From assembly GCA_910587105.1 (NCBI GenBank), contig CAJUMB010000042.1, forward strand, positions 1 through 32,060: DNA of 32,060 bases, given 5' to 3'. Under the pieces are notes generated by a model. The model saw nothing but the letters and a program-made list of their open reading frames with translations. It did not search any database and was not told the DNA's origin. The translations under genes and the position numbers were made by a program. This document shows positions 30,200 to 32,060 of the stretch, piece by piece. The stretch is from an uncultured Lachnospiraceae bacterium (GTDB taxonomy: Bacteria; Bacillota; Clostridia; Lachnospirales; Lachnospiraceae). Position 1 is the stretch's first letter; each line of letters opens with the position of its first letter.

Positions 30200-31228
30200 A
30201 TGGAAGAAAAAATTGTTTTCTGTAAAGGCGGCGGCTGTACGGCCAAACTGGGAGCAGGGGTTCTGGAACATATTCTGGAGCGGCTTCCGGCAGGAAATCA
30301 GGACGACCGGCTGCTGGCGGGATTTCAGGGAAAAGAGGATGCGGCAGTGTATCAGGTGAGCGATGAGGAGGCTCTGGTGCAGACCCTTGATTTCTTTCCG
30401 CCCATGGTGGACGACCCGTATACATTCGGACAGATTGCGGCGGCCAACGCCCTCAGCGATATTTACGCCATGGGCGGAGAGGTGAAGCTGGCGCTGAATA
30501 TTGTCTGTTTTCCGGAAAAAATGGATTTGAATATTTTAGGCGAGATCATGCGCGGCGGCGCGGAAAAGGTGAAAGAAGCCGGGGGTATGCTGGGCGGCGG
30601 ACATTCCATCGTGGACAGTGACGTGAAGTACGGCCTTTCGGTTACCGGACTTGTACACCCGAAAAAGTATTATCGAAACAACACGGGACAGCCAGGGGAT
30701 AAATTGATTCTCACCAAGAAACTGGGTGTGGGGATTGTCTGCACCGCGGCAAGAGTGGGTGAGGCGTCCCAGGAGGCACTGGATCAGGCCATGAAGTCTA
30801 TGACCACATTGAATAAAAGAGCTTCGGAAATCTGCAGAAACTATCCGGTACACGCCTGTACAGATGTGACAGGGTTTAGTTTTCTGGGCCATCTCCATGA
30901 GATGATGGGGGGAAACTATTCCTGTATCGTTCACGTGCCCAGTGTGCCGGTGATTGAGGAGGCGAAAGCCTATGCAGATGAATTCCTGCTGACAGCTGCA
31001 GGGCAGAAAAACCGGAATCATCTGGAGAAAATTGTGACATTTGAGAATGTTCCCTTTGCCATGGAGGAAGTGCTGCTGGACCCTCAGACTTCCGGGGGGC
31101 TTTTGATTGCTGTGGAGCCTTCGTCTTCGGAAACTATGGTAAAAGAACTGCAGGAGGCCGGGCTTCCGGCTGCAGTTGTGGGGGAGATTGTGGAAAAGAG
31201 TGACAGGGAGATTCTCTGCAGGATGTGA
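30200..31228 (+). CDS. selD: Selenide, water dikinase (selenophosphate synthetase)
   Basis: Makes selenophosphate from selenide and ATP, the activated selenium for selenocysteine, selenouridine or labile Se cofactors. Seen: N-terminal catalytic pair Cys13 and Lys16 in GGGCTAKLG (the C-x-x-K of SelD; many clostridia have Sec at the Cys place, here a plain TGT), DDRLLAG, VQTLDFFPPMVDDPYTFGQIAAANALSDIYAMGG (partly quoted family hallmark: DPY-FG-IAAANALSD), GGGHSIVDSD and LLDPQTSGGLL. 342 aa, full. The start at 30200 has AAAGGTGGAG upstream; GTG at 30188 lies inside the ribosome site. It ends the cluster. No selA, selB, selC or mnmH is visible, so which selenium product it serves here is open; neighbours point to a labile Se cofactor. 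Confidence 0.95.
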   Translation: MEEKIVFCKGGGCTAKLGAGVLEHILERLPAGNQDDRLLAGFQGKEDAAVYQVSDEEALVQTLDFFPPMVDDPYTFGQIAAANALSDIYAMGGEVKLALNIVCFPEKMDLNILGEIMRGGAEKVKEAGGMLGGGHSIVDSDVKYGLSVTGLVHPKKYYRNNTGQPGDKLILTKKLGVGIVCTAARVGEASQEALDQAMKSMTTLNKRASEICRNYPVHACTDVTGFSFLGHLHEMMGGNYSCIVHVPSVPVIEEAKAYADEFLLTAAGQKNRNHLEKIVTFENVPFAMEEVLLDPQTSGGLLIAVEPSSSETMVKELQEAGLPAAVVGEIVEKSDREILCRM

Positions 31229-31389
31229 TTTTTAGGGTTAGAGACGTTATCAGTCATGAGTTTGGAAAGCTGCTTGAAGATTTGGAAATGCCGCATATTC
31301 GTTTCCATGATTTAAGGCATCCGTATGTCAAGTCCACGACAAAAAAATATTCCTGCAAAAGCAAAAATCCTGGCTCCAATATTCTTTGA
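31229..31389 (+). pseudogene. Tyrosine recombinase (phage-type integrase) C-terminal fragment
   Basis: In one frame, ending at TGA 31387-31389, the sequence reads ...VISHEFGKLLEDLEMPHIRFHDLRHPYVKS, the box around the catalytic H-x-x-R of tyrosine recombinases (HDLRHT in intact members). The N-terminal half and the catalytic tyrosine are missing; the frame turns to Lys-rich junk after YVKS. It starts immediately after the selD stop codon, so the fragment marks an old recombination boundary at the cluster edge. Non-functional. Confidence 0.75.
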
Positions 31390-31405
31390 TAGCCGGGGAT
31401 TTCTG

Positions 31406-31435
31406 TACTCACTCAATTGAAAAAGTGAATGAGTA
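31406..31435 (+). terminator. AT-rich hairpin followed by T-run, candidate operon end
   Basis: Arms 31406-31418 and 31423-31435 pair at 11 of 13 positions around a GAAA tetraloop, followed by TTTTC. It lies ~180 bp after selD, where no better terminator is seen. The stem is weak, so termination is only possible. The rest of 31390-31594 shows no recognisable gene. Confidence 0.35.
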
Positions 31436-31594
31436 TTTTCCGCATGGTCCAATACCATCCCTTAAGCAGCAGTGGGGAAGGACCAGAGGAGACCACAGAT
31501 CCTGGAATGATGCAGACATTCGGTTAAGGTGGATGTATTGATTTTCGGGGGCTGACTGCATATAATTTAAGGAAATAATAATCTGTAATAAGCT

Positions 31595-31774
31595 ATGGTT
31601 GATGTAACGGCAAAGGAAGATTTTGATATTGCGATGACAAAGACATTGGAGAGTGAGGTATTGGCTATGTGTAACCTAAGTAAAGGGGTAGAGGAAAGAG
31701 GAATTGCGATTGGTCTGGAGCGAGGTATAGAAACAACATCAGATTCTTCCCAAGTTATCTTGTGCGGCAGCTGA
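31595..31774 (+). pseudogene. Tail of an Rpn / PD-(D/E)XK nuclease-family transposase-like protein
   Basis: A 59-aa frame beginning MVDVTAKEDFDIAMTK and containing EVLAMCNLSKGVEERGIAIG then LERGIETT. The 'MCNLSKGVxExGIxxGxExGI' pattern is the typical C-terminus of Rpn/PD-(D/E)XK transposase-like proteins of Firmicutes. The N-terminal nuclease domain is absent and the tail runs out of frame into the caspase fragment. A decayed remnant, joined by deletion to the next fragment. Confidence 0.65.
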
Positions 31775-32009
31775 TGCTAAAGCTATAGCCGAAAAGCTGG
31801 GACATCTTGGTTTTGATGTTGATACGGCACTTAATCTTGGGAGAGATGAATTGAACAGCAAGATTGTAAGCCTTTCAGATAAAGCGGATGAATATGATGC
31901 TGTATTACGATATATAATTATTCTTGATGCTTGTAGGAGTACATTGGGAATCAGAGGAAGAGGAAATAACTTCTTTCCAATGATTGCCCCACAAGGGTCG
32001 GTAGTGTAA
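31731..32009 (+). pseudogene. Caspase-like (peptidase C14) fragment with internal deletion
   Basis: Open frame without start codon: ILPKLSCAAADAKAIAEK, then LGFDVDTALNLGRDELNSKI, SDKADEYDAVLRY, followed at once by IIILDACRSTLG and FFPMIAPQGSVV, ending at TAA 32007-32009. Bacterial C14 proteins have 'NDAKAIAEKLKELGFDV', then 'FYYAGHG' with the catalytic His, then 'ILDACR' with the catalytic Cys. Here DACR is present but the His-containing stretch between DAVLRY and IIILDACR is deleted, and the N-terminal strand is missing. Hence inactive. Caspase-like genes in bacteria are often linked to defence or mobile regions. Confidence 0.7.
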
Positions 32010-32060
32010 GTTTGTGTTTTTGGAAATAAATGGCTCCTTTTTGGTAAGAATTAGGATATG

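Noticed and set aside
32010..32060. Terminal repeat of an insertion sequence at the right edge
   Set aside because: The AT-rich end resembles element termini loosely, but no matching inverted end or transposase is visible before the window stops.
1..32060. CRISPR arrays, tRNA or rRNA genes
   Set aside because: No regularly spaced direct repeats and no tRNA- or rRNA-like segments were recognised on either strand by eye; a tRNAscan/Infernal run would be needed to exclude small RNAs.

Overview
The window looks like a chromosomal segment of a strictly anaerobic, gut-type Clostridia, most likely Lachnospiraceae (inference from gene content, about half G+C coding sequence, strong AGGAGG ribosome sites and consensus sigma-A promoters). 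Everything except one gene is on the + strand.

Left part (1-4561): the end of an SPL-family radical SAM gene; a convergent CoA-disulfide reductase with a fused rhodanese domain, with operator-like inverted repeats upstream; and a DUF1703-type AAA-ATPase/nuclease-fold gene broken by a one-base shift exactly at an A_AAA_AAG heptamer.

Redox part (4562-10996): a promoter, a 300-nt leader holding a 38-bp palindrome, then a three-gene NAD-linked formate dehydrogenase (catalytic molybdenum subunit with cysteine rather than selenocysteine, plus NuoE-like and NuoF-like subunits) closed by a terminator. A NimA-like flavoprotein and a rubredoxin, with its own terminator, follow.

Main cluster (about 11145-31228): 18 co-directional, closely spaced or overlapping genes with no recognisable internal terminator. 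Order: LysR regulator; ATP-dependent activase (BadF/HgdC type); cysteine desulfurase-like protein; DUF3343 (proposed Se/S carrier); NitT/TauT-type ABC importer (ATPase, lipoprotein, permease); UroD/MtaA-family methyltransferase; corrinoid protein; double-cubane-cluster reductase (YjiM type); second UroD-family methyltransferase; RACo-like corrinoid activator; third, divergent UroD-family protein; YedF; a five-gene Dpp/Opp-type importer; SelD. It joins three chemistries rarely seen in one transcript: corrinoid methyl transfer, ATP-driven low-potential reduction by a double-cubane enzyme, and selenium/sulfur mobilisation. My reading is an undescribed pathway that imports a methylated, possibly Se- or S-containing small molecule, demethylates it through the corrinoid protein and reduces or cleaves it with the double-cubane enzyme. 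The substrate and final methyl acceptor cannot be read from the sequence.

Right edge (31229-32060): a graveyard of gene fragments: a tyrosine-recombinase C-terminal piece directly after selD, the tail of an Rpn/PD-(D/E)XK transposase-like protein, and a caspase-like (C14) gene that has lost its catalytic-His segment. This suggests the cluster abuts a decayed mobile region. No tRNA, rRNA or CRISPR array was seen.
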